The translations under genes and the position numbers were made by a program. A DNA stretch of 64,000 bases, from contig UESW01004819.1 in NCBI GenBank assembly GCA_900491605.1, positions 411,469 to 475,468 of the forward strand, read 5' to 3'. The number at the start of each line of letters is the position of its first letter. Position 1 is the first letter of the stretch. The stretch comes from Calamus simplicifolius. Lineage: Eukaryota > Streptophyta > Magnoliopsida > Arecales > Arecaceae. Positions 44,420 to 57,571 of the stretch are shown one piece after another. The notes beneath the pieces were generated by a model. The model had not been told where the DNA came from, did not search any database, and was given only the letters and a program-made list of their open reading frames with translations.

Positions 44420-47400
44420 TTAATCGGTGTCATTTGTTTCGTGAAATGTTGGTTCAACATCCGATGCCGTATCGGATTGCGAATCAGTTTCATTATCATC
44501 GGAAGGAAACCGAACATTTGCATCCGCAATTTCTTGGACATCACCATTTGGATCTCTAAGTGATGTTTCAGGAGCCCTTGTGTCGTCCTCAATTGCATGC
44601 ATTTCCATCTCATCCTCTTGAAATGCAGGGCACTCGGCTGATTGACTTGATGAACTCTCCTCTAATACGATTGTTGAACGTGGGACGATTTTAGAAACGG
44701 CCCACCAATCTCGCTTGTCGTTGCGCAAACTTGGATATCCGCAGTAAAAGACTTGCTGAGCTTGGGATGCAAGGATGAATGGGTCATATTTCTGCAATCT
44801 TCGTCGATGGTTCACTTCAACCAAATTGTAGTCGTTATGAACCCTTTTGCCCACAGGAACTATCGGATCGAACCAATCACAACGAAACAATACGGTTCGT
44901 TTCATAGGCCAACCGGGATATTCAACTTCAACCACCTCTACTAACTTTCCATAATAATCCTGCATATTTGCTCCAACACTTTCTCCTTTACACACACGCC
45001 CCAGTTCTGCGTGCCTCTTGAAGCTGCTAATCGTTCAATCTGAAATTTGTACCCATTTACAAAATAGCCAGTAGAGGTTGTTACGGTCTTCAATGGCCAT
45101 TGCGATAGACATTTAATGAAAATATTGTCGGTTGTGGACCATGGACCGTTGACCTATAAATTAATAAGCTATTGACATCCAATTCAAAAAATAAAGCCAT
45201 TATGAAATTGATTGAGTGATACTACTCACAAATTCATAAAACCAGTAAGCAAACTCCGTTTCTAATTTCTGCCCAATTGCAACTTGACTGATGTCGGGAT
45301 TCATCTGTCGTTGTCTATCACAAAACATCCTTATGGGATGAAAAGGATGAAAACTATGTTAGAAATTAAATATTATGGTATATTGTAATTTAAATTAAAT
45401 TTTCAATTAGCATTGAAGTATACACTTACTCAATATATGGATCGACTTCTCTACAGTTCATTAGGATGTAATATGTGCTGCATTATACTCCATATCGCTA
45501 AGATTTCTTGACTTCTGCCCACCAAATGAACGGCCGATAGCTTTAAAAATTGATATTCTACCGTCATTAGCTTCTCCTTCGTCCACACATACGTCATCGT
45601 TACGACCATGATTTCGGCTCCTCGTGTGGACGTGACCCTCAAAGTAATGCGAGGCAAAAGCTGAAACTTCTTCGACCAAGTGTGCATTGCATATAGAACC
45701 TTCAACCCTTGCCTTATTACGCACATTATTTTTTAACTTCTTAAGATACCTATATGTAAAGTTGCAACAAAAAATTAACCAATTTTTCAAGCAATGAAAT
45801 AATATTTGAAATGTCAACATATCTTAATGATGTATATATTTACCTCTCGAAAGGATACATCCAGCGATACTGCACGGGACCAGCTATGCTCGCTTCGTAT
45901 GGCAAGTGAACCGGTAAATGCTCCATTGAGTCAAAAAAACTGGGAGGAAATATTCGCTCAAGCTTGCATAAAATAATTGGAATTTCCTCCTCAAGCCTTG
46001 CCATGGATGCAGAAGTAATGACTGCGGCAGATAACTCCTTGAAGAATAAGCTGAGCTCCGTAATTGCCTTCCAGACATGTTGCGGAAGCAACTCACGAAA
46101 AGCTATAGGTAATAACCGTTGCATGAAAACATGGCAGTCGTGACTCTTCATGCCGAACAACTTGAGCTTATGCATGTCCACACACCTACCGATATTTGAG
46201 GCATAACCATCTGGAAATTTTAACCCTCTAAGCCAGTTACATAAAACTTCTCGTGAATTTCTGTCAAGAGTGTAACATGCTTTAGGATAGGTCCCATCGG
46301 CACTCCTTCTCAAATCACCTCTTCTGCAGTACTGATTAAGTTCTTCTCTTGACTTTGCAGTATCTTTTGTTTTTCCCGGGATGTTTAGCACCGTGTTAAA
46401 TATGTTATCAAAGAAATTTTTCTCGATATGCATAACATCCAAGTTGTGCCGGATGAGATTTGTGCTCCAATAAGGCAAATCCCAAAATATACTTCGCTTC
46501 TTCCAGTTATGTTCTTTACATATACGGCCATTTATTCTATCTGCATCTGGTTCCCATGCATACATCAACCCCAAATGCTCTATAGTATCAAATATATCCG
46601 TGCCGGACCTAACCGGTTCGGCAAATTTTGTGACTGCTTTGTTCTTCCGGAAGGCGATCAAGTTACGCCTGTAAGGATGATTTGGGGGCAAGAACTTCCT
46701 ATGGTTATCAAACCATGACTGCTTACCACTCTTCTGCAATGTAAATGCATCCGAATCATACATGCAATGAGGGCATGCCAGACGTCCAGCAGTGCTCCAA
46801 CCAGACAACATTGCATATGCCGGAAAATCACTTATTGTCCACATCAAAGCAGCTCTCATGATGAAATTCTGTTTCATAGAAATGTCGTAGGCTACGACTC
46901 CTGTTTCCCACAACATTTTCAATTCGGCCACCAACGGTTGCAGAAAGACATCAATCTTTTCCTTTGGATTTGATGGTCCTGGAACCAAAACGGTTAAAAA
47001 CATTGCAGTATCTTTCATGCACTTCCATGGAGGAAGGTTATATACAGTCAGTATCACAGGCCAACATGAATACTGTTGCCCCGCTTGACCAAATGGTTGG
47101 AAGCCATCGGTACAAAGACCTAATCTCACATTCCTTATATCTTCAGCGAAATCAGGATGATTTTCATTGAAATGCTTCCAAGCCTTTGAATCTGATGGAT
47201 GCCGCATTTCATCCTCTTTAGATTCATGTTCGGCATGCCATCTCATATCAGCAGCTGTTGCCTCAGATCTGTATAATCTCTGCAGGCGTGGGGTAAGAGG
47301 AAAGTAATGCATCCTCTTGTAAGGCACACTTTTCCTCCTACTTGTACTAGCTCCCCTTCGTGTTTTTGTACCTCGATTGCCCACAAATCTTACACCATCT

Positions 47401-48163
47401 CAGCTCTGAGTCTTCACCCCAAATATCATACAATTGTTCAAGCAACAATCGATCTTATTAACGGGAGCCCAAGCCCACGCAACAACTTCTTGTTGCGTAA
47501 AAACTGTCTGCTACAACATTATCATTTGGCAAAATTTTCTTGATTAACCCAGCTACAGAATTGAACGCCTTTTCTGATAATCGATGTTCTGCCTTAATAT
47601 TCAACATTCGAGCAGCTGTAGACAACTGGAATGACCCTCACAACCAGGATACAATTCTTGATTTGCAGCACGCAACATATCATAAAATTGTTGTGCATCT
47701 GGATTTGGTTCTTCCATAAATGTATTCTGATTGAATTCATTACCCGATGCATTCATCACCATTTGTTCATATGTGTTTAAATTCACAAATGGTTCATCTA
47801 CGGGAATTGACTCTTGTTGGCCTATAACAACTGCTGGAATATCCTCTGGTTCACCATGACAGTACCAAACATAGTAATCAGGAACAAACCCCTTCTTACA
47901 CAAATGCACCTTAACAGTTTCACATCTCTGTAGGCTTTATTCTGACACCTGTGGAAGTTGCATGGGCACCTAATCCTAGGCCCATCCATCCATTCAGGTT
48001 GGCTACATGCAAATGCGATAAATTCTTCCAATCCATTCAGAAAATCTGGATTAAGCAAGCCATCTTTTATCCTTGCATACATCCACGAGCGAGCCCGCTC
48101 ATTTTTGACCGACTTATACAAGTCTGGTAAACCATTAAAGGAAACCACAAAATAAAACTATAT
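44420..48163 (-). pseudogene. TNPD-type CACTA transposase of CACTA-2, near-intact core
   Basis: Minus strand. N-terminal transposase-associated domain (48148-47900, RSWMYARIKDGLLNPDFLNG), then the Transposase_21 core as a 514-codon uninterrupted frame at 47384-45840 containing CPHCMYDSDAF, NLDVMHIEKNFFDN and KLFGMKSHDCHVFMQ. An intron (about 45839-45752) follows, then DUF4218 sequence (45750-45450), another intron, and DUF4216 with acidic tail (about 45150-44420, GYPSLRNDKRDWW). Frame changes near 47880, 47620 and 47385 break the 5' third. It lacks the three stops of the CACTA-1 copy and has no hAT insertion, so it shows the ancestral sequence at that site. Confidence 0.9.
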
Positions 48164-48472
48164 TAGTATTACTAATATATAACTAAATTATTTCTTTTAC
48201 ACAACTAAGGTTAATAACAACCATTTAAATCATTTATAACTAAACAATTTTTTTTAGACAACTAAGGTCCCTACCTGCAAGGCGGCCACGGCTACGATCC
48301 TTGGCGTGCTAGCAAGGACCGAGGCACAGGTTCATGGCTAATGCTAGGGCTTGAGTTTGGGTCGGGCCGCAAGGCGGTCCGTTTAATCATGAGACTTCAC
48401 AAGCATTCAAGTGTCCTAAATTAATTCTACCTTCACTCCATGTCTAAAAGGTAAGGCCCTATCCCATTCAAG

Positions 48473-48720
48473 AATATTTTTTGTGATATGTTATTCTGCT
48501 ATTAATTATCATCGATCGGTTACGTTGAAATTTCAGCAGCATTTCCCATATGTTCTCCTAAATGTGTGGCATATAGCCACACTAGGAGAACGTATGAGCA
48601 AATACAAACCGCAATCTCACCCAACGATGATTAATAGCAGACTAACATATCGCAAAAATATTCTCAAACTGTCCACCAGGACAATTTGAGAATTTGCAAG
48701 ACTAAGGCTTACAAATTCTC
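48473..48720 (-). ncRNA. Nested foldback (hairpin) region in CACTA-2 leader
   Basis: Counterpart of 21301-21548. Long arms about 48479-48572 and 48578-48657 surround ATATA. The inner stem is TTCTCCTAAATGTGTGGC with GCCACACTAGGAGAA; the outer stem TGTGATATGTTATTCTGCTA pairs with TAGCAGACTAACATATCGCA. Beside it is a second hairpin, CTCAAACTGTCC with GGACAATTTGAG (48663-48690). The outer arms pair better here than in CACTA-1. Confidence 0.6.
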
Positions 48721-49080
48721 AAACGGGTCTAAAGGTTATAGTGCTGTGATTAATAATATGGAAATCCGAAGACAATCGAACTTATGCTTGTTATTCTTAA
48801 CTTCTTGTCAATTATACATATATAGGAATAGTGTTCTATATATATAGTCACTGACTTCTTAAGATTATTATGTCGAATATAAATGTTTGTGAAGACTAAA
48901 ATATAAATCATTGAAACTACTAATTTGTTGCTGAAAATTAAATAATAATACAACAAGACTTTCTATCTAGCATTACATAATTTAATGCATCATTCAATTT
49001 GAAGCAGAATGTAAATAATCAAGACATAACAATTGTAAATAACTACAAATACACAAATATTATTGCATAAACAGCTATAA
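48721..49080 (-). other. AT-rich leader of CACTA-2, no gene seen
   Basis: Low-complexity AT-rich DNA between the foldback and the subterminal repeats. Unlike CACTA-1 there is no GC-rich hairpin block here. Confidence 0.5.
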
Positions 49081-49677
49081 AGAAATGAAAAGCTACGACT
49101 GCAATTTAGGAAATTGCATAGCAAATGAGTCGTAATATTTTTAAATATTTATAACTGATAAAATTTATATTTTTAAAAATAATTGCGATGCATATATTGC
49201 ATCGCAATATTTTTTTTAATTTTTTTATTACATTTATTTTTCTTAAAACATTGCGACGCAATAAATGCGTCGCAATATTAAAAATTATTTTTCCCTGAGA
49301 AAATTATTTTCTAGGAAATTGCATCGTAATATTTTTAAATATTTATAACTAAAAAAATTTATATTTTCTGAAAATAATTATGACGCAAATAATGCGTCGC
49401 AATGTTTTTTTTAAAAAAATTTAATTACATTTATTTCTAAAAAACATTGCGACACAATACGTGCGTCGCAAAATTAAAAATTATTTTCTCTAAAAAAATT
49501 ATTTTTTAGGAAAATGCGTCGCTAATGCATCGCAATATTTTTTTAATAATTATAATTAATAAAAAATATATTTTTTGAAAATAATTGCGACAAACATATT
49601 GCGTTGCAATATTTTTTAATTTTTTTATTACTATTATTTTTCTTAAAAACATTGCACAATATTAAAAATTATTTTAT
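49081..49677 (-). repeat. CACTA-2 inner subterminal array (5' side)
   Basis: AT-rich units with GCGACGCAATAAATGCGTCGC-like motif pairs, equivalent to 18488-19740 of CACTA-1 but shorter. Confidence 0.8.
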
Positions 49678-52600
49678 CTCGGACCGTGGTGATCGGTCCG
49701 ATCGGCGACGATCCGATGGTTGCGATCGATCGAAGCCCTGACGATCCCGATCGGCGATGAACGATCTCGGACCGTCGCGATTGATCCGATAGGCGACGAT
49801 CCGACGGTTGCAATCGATCCAAGCCGTGATCCCGATCGGCAACGAACGATCTCGAACCGTTGCAATCCGTCCGAGATCGGCGACGATCCGACGGTTGCGA
49901 TCGATCGAAGCCATGATCCCGATCGGCCACGACCGATCTCGGACCGTGGTGATCAATCCGATCGGCGACGATCCAACGGTTGCGAACGATCCAAGCCCTG
50001 ATCCCAATCAGCCACGACCGATCCCGAACCGTTGCGATCGGTCTGAGATCGCTGATGATTCGACGGTTGCGATCGATCCAAGCCCTGATCCCGATCGGCC
50101 ACGACCGATCTTGGACCGTGGCGATCGGTCCGATCGGCGACGATCCGACGATTGCGATCGATCCAAGCCCTGATCCTGATCGTCCACGACCGATCTCGGA
50201 CGTGGCGATCGACCGATCAACGTTGATCCGATGGTTGCCATCGATCCCAGCCCTGATCCTAATAGGCCACGACCGATCTCGAACCGTGGCGATCGATTCG
50301 ATCGGCGACGATCCGACGGTTGCGATCGATCCAAGCCCTGATCCCGATCGGCCACGATCGATCTCGGATCGTGGCGATCGGTCTAATCGGCGATGATCCG
50401 ACGTTGCGATCGATCCAAGCCCTGATCTTGATCGGCCACGATCGATCCCGGACCATTGCGATCCGTCCGAGATCGTTGACGATCCGACGGTTGCGATCAA
50501 TCCAAGCCGTGATCTCGATCGGCCATGACCGATCTCGGACCGTGGTGATCGGTCCAATCGGCGACGATCCGATGGTTGCGATCGATCCAAGCCCTGATCC
50601 CGATCGTCCACGATCAATCTCGGACCGTTGCGATCGGACCGATCGGCGTCGATCCGACGGTTGCCATCGATCCAAGCCCTGATCGATCCCGGTCGGCGAT
50701 GAACGATCTCGGACCGTCGTGATCGATCCGACGGTTACGATCGATCCAAGCCATGATCCCAATCGGCCACGACCGATCTCGGAACGTTGCAATCCGTCCA
50801 AGATTGGCGACGATCCGACGGTTGCGATCGATCGAAGCCGTGATCCCGATCGGCCACGATCGATCTCGCACTATGGCGATCGGTCCGATCGGCGACGATC
50901 CGACGGTTGCGATCGATCCAAGCCCTGATCCGATCGGCCACAACCGATCCCGGACCGTTGCGATCGGTCCGAGATCGCTGACGATCCGACGGTTGCGATC
51001 GGTCCAAGCCCTGATCCCGATTGGCCACGACTGATCTCGGACCGTGGCGATCGGTCCGATCGGCGACGATCCGACGGTTGCGATCGATCCAAGCCATGAT
51101 CCTGATCGTCCACGACCGATCTTGAACCGTGGCGATTGGACCGATCAGCGTCGATCCGACGGTAGCCATCGATCCAAGACCTGATCGATCCCGGTCGGCG
51201 ATGAACGATCTCGGACCATCGCGATCGATCTGATAGGCGATGATCCGACGGTTGCGATCGATCCAAGCCGTGATCCCGATCGACCACGACCGATCTTGGA
51301 CCGTTGCAATCCATCCAAGATCGGCGACGATCTGACGGTTGTGATCGATCGAAGCCGTGACCTCGATCGGCCACGACCGATCTCAGACCGGGCGATCGGT
51401 CTGATCGGCGATGATCCGATAGTTGCGATCGATCCAAACCATGATCCCGATCAGCCACGACCGATCTCGGACCGTTGCGATCAGTCCGAGATCGCTGATC
51501 CGACGGTTGCGATCGATCCAAGCCCTAATCCCGATCGGCCACGACCGATCTCGGACCATGGCGATCGGTCCGATCGGCGATGATCCGACGGTTGCGATCG
51601 ATCCAAGGCTTAATCCCGATCGTCCACGACCAATCTCGAACCGTGGCGATTAGACCGATCGGTATCGATCCGACGGTTGCCATCGATCCCAGCCCTGATC
51701 CCGATCAGCCACGACCAATCTCGAACCACGGCGATCGATCCGATCGGCGATGATCCGACGGTTGCGATCGATCCAAGCCCTGATCCCGATCGGCCATGAC
51801 CGATCTCGGACCGTGATGATCAGTCCAATCGGCAACGATCCGACGGTTGTGATCGATCCAAGCCCTGATCCCGATCGGCCACGACCGATCCCGGACCGTT
51901 GTGATCGGTCCGAGATTGCTGACGATCGACGATTGCGATCGATCCATGCCCTGATCCCGATCGGCCGTGACCGATCTCGGACCATGGCGATCGATCCGAT
52001 CGCCGACGATCCGATGGTTGCGATCAATCCAGGCCATGATCCCGATCGGCCACGACCGATCTCGGACCATGGCGATCGATCCAATCGGCGACGATCCGAC
52101 GGTTGCAATCGATCAAGCCCTGTTCCCGATCGTCCATGATCGATCTCGGACTGTGGCGATCGGACCGATCGGCGTCGATCCGACGGTTGCCATCGATCCA
52201 AGCCCTGATCGATCCTGGTCGGCGATGAACGATCTTGGACCGTCGCGATCGATCCGATAGGCGACGATCCGACGGTTGCGATTGATCAATGTCGTGATCC
52301 CGATCGGCCACGACCGATCTCGGACCGTTGCAATCCGTCCGAGATCGGCGACGATCCGACGGTTGCGATTGATCGAAGCCGTGATCCCGATCGGCCACGA
52401 CCGATCTTGGACCGGGGCGATCGGACCGATCGGCGACGATCCGACGGTTGTGATCGATCCAAGCCCTGATCCCGATCGGCCACGACCGATCCCGAACCGT
52501 TGCGATCGGTCCAAGATCACCGACGATCCGACGGTTGCGATTGATCCGAGCCCTGATCCCGATCGGCCACGACCGATCTCGGACCGTGGCGATCGGTCAG

Positions 52601-54810
52601 ATCGGCGATGATCCGACGGTTGCGATCGATCCAAGCCCTAATCTCGATCGTCAACGATTGATCTTGGACCATGGCGATCGGACCGATCAGCGTCGATCCG
52701 ACGGTTACCATCGATCCAAGCCATGATCGATCCCGATCGGCGATGAACGATCTCGGACCGTCGCGATCAATCTGATAGGCGACGATCCGATGGTTGCGAT
52801 CAATCCAAGCCGTGATCCCGATCGGCCACGACCGATCTCGAACCGTTGCAATCCGTCCGAGATCGGCGACGATCCGACGGTTGCGATCGATCGAAGCCGT
52901 GATCCCGATCGGCCATGACCGATCTCGGACCGTGGCGATCGGTCTGATCGGCGATGATCCGACGATTGCGATCGATCCAAGCCCTAATCCCGATCGGCCA
53001 TGACCGATCCTGGACCGTTGCGATCGGTCCGAGATCGCTGACGATCCGACGGTTGTGATCGATCCAAGCCCTGATCCCGATCGGCCACGACCGATCTCGG
53101 ACCGTGGTGATCGATCGATCGGCGATGATCTGACAGTTGTGATCGATCCAAGCCGTGATCCCGATCGTCCACGATCGATCTCGGACCGATCGGCGTCGAT
53201 CCGACGGTTGCCATCGATCCCAGCCCTGATCCTGATCGGCCATGACCGATCTCGGACCGTAGCGATTGATCCGATCGGTGACGATCCGACGGTTGTGATC
53301 GATCCAAGCCCTGATCTCGATCGGCCACGATTGATCTCGGACCGTGGTGATCGGTCCGATCAGCGACGATCCAATGGTTGCGATTGATCCAATCCCTGAT
53401 CCCGATCGGCCATGACCGATCCCGGACCGTTGCGATCGGTCCGAGATCGCTGACGATCTGACGGTTGCGATCGATCTAAGCCCTGATCCTGATCGGCCAT
53501 GACCGATCTCAGACCGTGGTGATCGGTCCGATCGTCGACAATCCGACGGTTGTAATCGATCCAAGCCGTGATCCCGATCGGCCACGACCGATCTCGGACC
53601 GTGGCGATCGGTCCAATCGGTGACCATCTGACGGTTGCGATCGATCCAAGCCTTAATCGATCTCGGTCGGCGATGAACGATCTCGGGCCGTCGCGATCAA
53701 TTCGATAGGCGATGATCCGACAGTTCCAATCGATACAAGCCGTGATCCCAATTGGCCACGACCGATCTTGGACCGTTGCAATCCGTCCAAGATCGGCGAC
53801 GATCCGATGGTTGCGATCGATCGAAGCCGTGATCCCGATCGGCCACCACCGATCTTGGACCGTGGTGATCGATCCGATCGACGACGATCCGACGGTTGCG
53901 ATCGATCCAAGCCCTGATCCCGATCGGCCACGATCGATCCCGGACCGTTGTCATCGATCCGAGATCGCTGACGATCCGACGGTTGCGATCGATCCAAGCC
54001 ATGTTCCCGATCTGCCACGACCGATCTCAGACCGTGGCGATCGGTCCGATCGGCGACGATCCGACGGTTTCGATCGATCCAAGCCCTGATCCCGATCGTC
54101 AACGACCGATCTCGGACCGTGGCGATCGGATCGATCGGCGTCGATCCGACGGTTGCCATCGATCCAAGCCCTGATCGATCCTAGTCGGCGATGAACGATC
54201 TCAGACTGTCGCGATCGATCCGATAGGCGACGATCTGATGGTTTCGATCGATCCAAGCCGTGATCTCGATCAGCCATGACCGATCTCAGACCGTTGCAAT
54301 CCGTTCGAGATTGGCGACGATCCGACGGTTGTGATCGATCGAAGCCGTGATCCCGATCGGCCACAATCGATCTCAGACCGTGGCGATCGGTCCGATCGGC
54401 GACGATCCGACGGTTGCGATCGATCCAAGCCCTGATCCCGATCGGCCTTGACCGATCCCGGACCGTTGCGATCGGTCCGAGATCGCTGACGATCCGATGG
54501 TTGCGATCGATCCAAGCCCTGATCCCGATCGGCCACGATCGATCTCGAACCGTGGCGATCGGTCCGATCGGCGACGATCCGACGGTTGCGATCGATCCAA
54601 GCCTTGATCCCGATCGTCCACGACCGATCTTGGACCGTGGCGATCGAACCGATCGGCGTTGATCTGACGGTTGCCATTGATCCCAGCCCTGATCTCGATC
54701 GGCCACGACCGATCTTGGACCACGGCAATCGATCCAATCAGCGATGATCCGACGGTTACGATTGATCCAAGCCCTGATTCCGATCGGCCACGACCGATCT
54801 CGGACCGATC
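49678..54810 (-). repeat. 85-bp satellite array inside CACTA-2 (about 60 units)
   Basis: About 5.1 kb of tandem repeats with a period of about 85 bases (GATCCGACGGTTGCGATCGA recurs throughout, with small length changes). On the strand carrying TNPD the unit reads the same way as in CACTA-1. Units differ by scattered transitions and short deletions, and a variant with GATCGATCCCGGTCGGCGATGA recurs at longer intervals, suggesting higher-order units. Because the repeat lacks stop codons in several frames it produces many long Arg/Ser/Asp-rich ORFs on both strands (up to 324 codons), which I do not regard as genes. Confidence 0.95.
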
Positions 54811-55648
54811 GCTATTTAACATAATTAATTTTTTTAAAAATATTGCGACGCAAAGGGTTGCGTTGCAATTTTTTAATATGATAATTATATTATATAAAAA
54901 TTAATTTTATTTAAAATAATTGCGACGCAACAAGTGCGTCGCTAAATTAAAACATAATTTTTTTAATTTTTTGATTTATTGCGTCGCTATTTAACATAAT
55001 TAATTTTTTAAAAAATATTACGATGCACTAAATTGCGTCGCAATATTTTTTCTCATAATTATATTTTATAAAAATTTATTTTATTTAAAATAATTGAGAT
55101 GCAATTATTATGTCGCTAAATTAAAAATTATTTTTCTAATTTTCTGGTTTATTGCATCGCTAATGTCGCTATTTAATATAATTAATTTTTTAAAAAATAT
55201 TGCGACACACTGTATTGCGTCGTAATTATTTTTTCTCATATTTATACTTTATAAAAATTAATTTTATTTAAATTATTTGCGACGCAATTGGTGCGTCGCT
55301 AAATTAAAAATAATTTTTTTAATTTTTTGATTTATTGCGTCACTAATGCGTCGCTATTTAACATATTTAATTCTTTTAAAAATATTGCGACGCACTGAGT
55401 TGCATCGCAATATTTTTTTCCATATTTATATTTTATAAAAAATTAATTTAAAAATATTACAACGCATTTTTTCATCGCTAAATAAAAAAATAATTTTTTT
55501 TTAATTTTCTAGTTTATTGAGTCGCTAATGCGTCACTAATTGCGTCGCAATGTTTGTTGTCACGGAGGCGTCGCAAAGTGGTCGCAATTTAGCGACGCAT
55601 AATTGCGTCGCTAAATTTGCGTCGCTATTTCAATATTTTCTTGTAGTG
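54811..55648 (-). repeat. CACTA-2 5' terminal subterminal array and inverted repeat
   Basis: Units of about 180 bases with TTGCGTCGCTAAATT..., GCGTCGCTATTTAACATAATT and GCGACGCACT motifs, ending ATTTTCTTGTAGTG at 55648. Corresponds to 16677-17410 of CACTA-1. Confidence 0.85.
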
Positions 55649-57351
55649 TTAGTTGTTTTTTTTACTCGTATGTCCTAGATAATAATTACACATTTTTATT
55701 TCATTTTTATGGCCTTACATATTTTTATGTCATTACTTTATGCTTTCAGCGATATTGTTTGATAAAATTTCTATATGCAGGTTGCCAATGTTGCTCGATA
55801 TCAAGTTGGTAATGTTGCTTGTGTGGGCTATGATTAGTTTTGAGCCCACTTAATTCAAATCGGCAATGATGATAGGGACTTCTCATTTATTGTGACGCTA
55901 AATTTATGTGCTATGCTATCATGACTTGGAGGGCATTTCAAAATGCAACCGTTATGAAGCATATTTTTTAAACCCTATCTGAGCCAAGGGCCATGCTGTG
56001 TAGGCTGTGAAATCATAACTTGGATGGCATTTGTAAATGCAACCGTTGTGAATCATATGTCTATCTGAGCAAACTCAATCTGTCCCTATAATGTGTTCAG
56101 CAACTTGTGTTCAGCAATCTGTCTTTAGTTTCTCTTTCTGGTTCTGTTTTCCTGCTATGAGGGCTGTGAATAGGGCATGTTCCGATTAAAAGCATTCCTG
56201 GTATCGTACTACCATAGATAGAACCTTTTGATAACATTGTGAGCATGGTTGAGGGAGCAAACTCAGATACTGGCACTGATGATGATGCCGAAGATGCTGC
56301 AGCTGCTGCAGCAAATTTTCATAGCTTGTGAATCCTCAAGGAAGATGAGAAGATCAATCAAACTGCTGTCGTTTTCATACGTCAATTGGATCATGTATTG
56401 TTTCATGCCTCTTATTTCAGTTTGTAATATGTGCTACTTCATAAACTAATTCAAGTTAAGACCTTATTTGTTATAACTATTTTCAATTGTAAACTCAAAT
56501 GAATTCAGTTTTCCAGTGAACTGTGATAATTTGGAGACTCATGCTCTTATCTTTCTAACGTGCAAAATTTCATTTTAAAAACAAAGATCGATTCCATTGT
56601 TCTTTTCATGAGTTCTGAAGCAGCAACTTATATCTGTTGCCTTGCCAAAGTGTGTGCTTTGGATTTCTTGACTACTCTCCTTGGCATGATTCAAAAAGTC
56701 TTAGCAAATGTTGTTTAACAAGATATTCTGGCTATAAAGTCCCCGCAGATGAAGATATTCTGGCTGTAAATTGCCTAAAACAGCTCCCGCAACAATTTTT
56801 TAGGTCCATCTGATGACAAGAATACCTATGAAAACATGTTTTTGATGCAATCTAAGACAATTGTTAACTACCATACTCAACGGAAGTTGCTGCTGTACTC
56901 CGAAGTAATTCTTCTACTGACATATGAAGAGGCAATTCTTGCATGCTATCGTGCATGTAGTAATACAATCCATCTGGTACTCCATAGACAGCTCCAATCT
57001 GATGCTCCATAGATAGCTCCAATCCATGGACACCGACTTTTTTATCTAATTTTTATACAAACACCAATCACCATAGACAGCTACATCCTTTTTTTTTCTA
57101 ATGCCTTCTGTCTCAGGCAAAGTTTCATCCACCTCTTGTGCATAAAATGATTGAGACAGAGAAGATTCCAGTAGGATGGCATAAGTTCATCTCAGTGCCA
57201 CGTAGTTCAGTAACAATCCATAGCACTTCATTAAATTCTCAACTACAAACCAGACCTTGATGTACAAAACAGTGACATGGAGACATAATATTTCCTTCCA
57301 TCTTAGCAACTGAACTAACAATAAACAACAAAACCTATTTTAACCCAAAAC
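55649..57351 (+). other. Sequence after CACTA-2: probable PIF remainder then MYB 3' flank; no complete gene
   Basis: Starts with the second TTA and presumably continues the PIF element. At 56245 an ATG opens a short acidic, alanine-rich frame (SDTGTDDDAEDAAAAAA...) of 28 codons. It continues after one TGA for about 30 more codons (LKEDEKINQTAVVF). I do not recognise it. The rest is non-coding, including a duplicated phrase (ATGACTTGGAGGGCATTT / ATAACTTGGATGGCATTT at about 55930 and 56015). The boundary between PIF and the MYB gene flank is not visible. Confidence 0.45.
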
Positions 57352-57571
57352 CTATTTTACACAGATACGAATGCAAGCTGACATTTCTGAAACACTACTA
57401 AGATACAACCCAAGATTGCTTTCCCCCGAAGTATTATGGAAGAACTGCCCTTGCCCAATGAAGTAGCACAGAGAGAAATACCCATCCTTACTATTCGAGA
57501 ATCTCAAAGTCCAGTACTTCTCAATGTCTTCAGCTGTTCTTCCAGGAATCTTTGCAGCAATCAGAGACCAC
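57352..57571 (-). pseudogene. R3-MYB (CPC/TRY/TCL-like) gene, last exon, separated from its 5' part by gypsy B
   Basis: On the minus strand an acceptor TTTAGCTTAG (57581-57572) is followed by an open reading of about 73 codons to a TAG at 57352-57354. It begins with the second half of an R3 MYB repeat: RWSLIAAKIPGR, then TAEDIEKYW. The xPGRTAE(E/D)IE(K/R)(Y/F)W signature is that of single-repeat MYBs of the CAPRICE/TRIPTYCHON type, which compete with R2R3-MYBs for bHLH partners in epidermal patterning. It is unlike the PGRTDNEIKNYW of R2R3 proteins. The break just before RW matches a conserved MYB intron site. Gypsy B begins about 42 bases upstream, in the intron, so upstream exons must lie beyond the window. 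Confidence 0.78.

Larger units (their letters stand above)
42121..55648 (-). mobile_element. CACTA (En/Spm) transposon 2, 13.5 kb, with exact TTA duplications
   Basis: Ends CACTACAAGGGGAAAAAAATA (42121) and, reversed, CACTACAAGAAAATATTGAAA (55648). TTA flanks both sides (42118-42120, 55649-55651), the 3-bp duplication typical of CACTA elements. Genes are on the minus strand: TNPD (48163-44420) then TNPA-like (44317-42830). The copy is inverted relative to CACTA-1 and lies within the PIF element just after its third ORF. It carries about 5.1 kb of the 85-bp satellite near its 5' (right) end. Confidence 0.93.

Noticed and set aside
45884..47543. Plus-strand and alternative-frame ORFs within CACTA-2 TNPD
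   Set aside because: Shadows of the 514-codon transposase frame on the minus strand.
49643..54904. Dozens of long ORFs on both strands (up to 324 codons, RS/DR-rich peptides)
   Set aside because: They arise because the 85-bp satellite is nearly free of stop codons and a period not divisible by three cycles through frames. Peptides are the same repeat in shifted frames on both strands, with no start context or domain.
57375..57397. CATTTCTGAAACACTAC followed by TAA as the right end of the Harbinger element
   Set aside because: It resembles the inverse of the left end (GGTAGTGTTTGAAATG) but lies inside the open MYB exon, lacks GGGATAA subterminal repeats, and the interrupted copia LTR does not resume after it.
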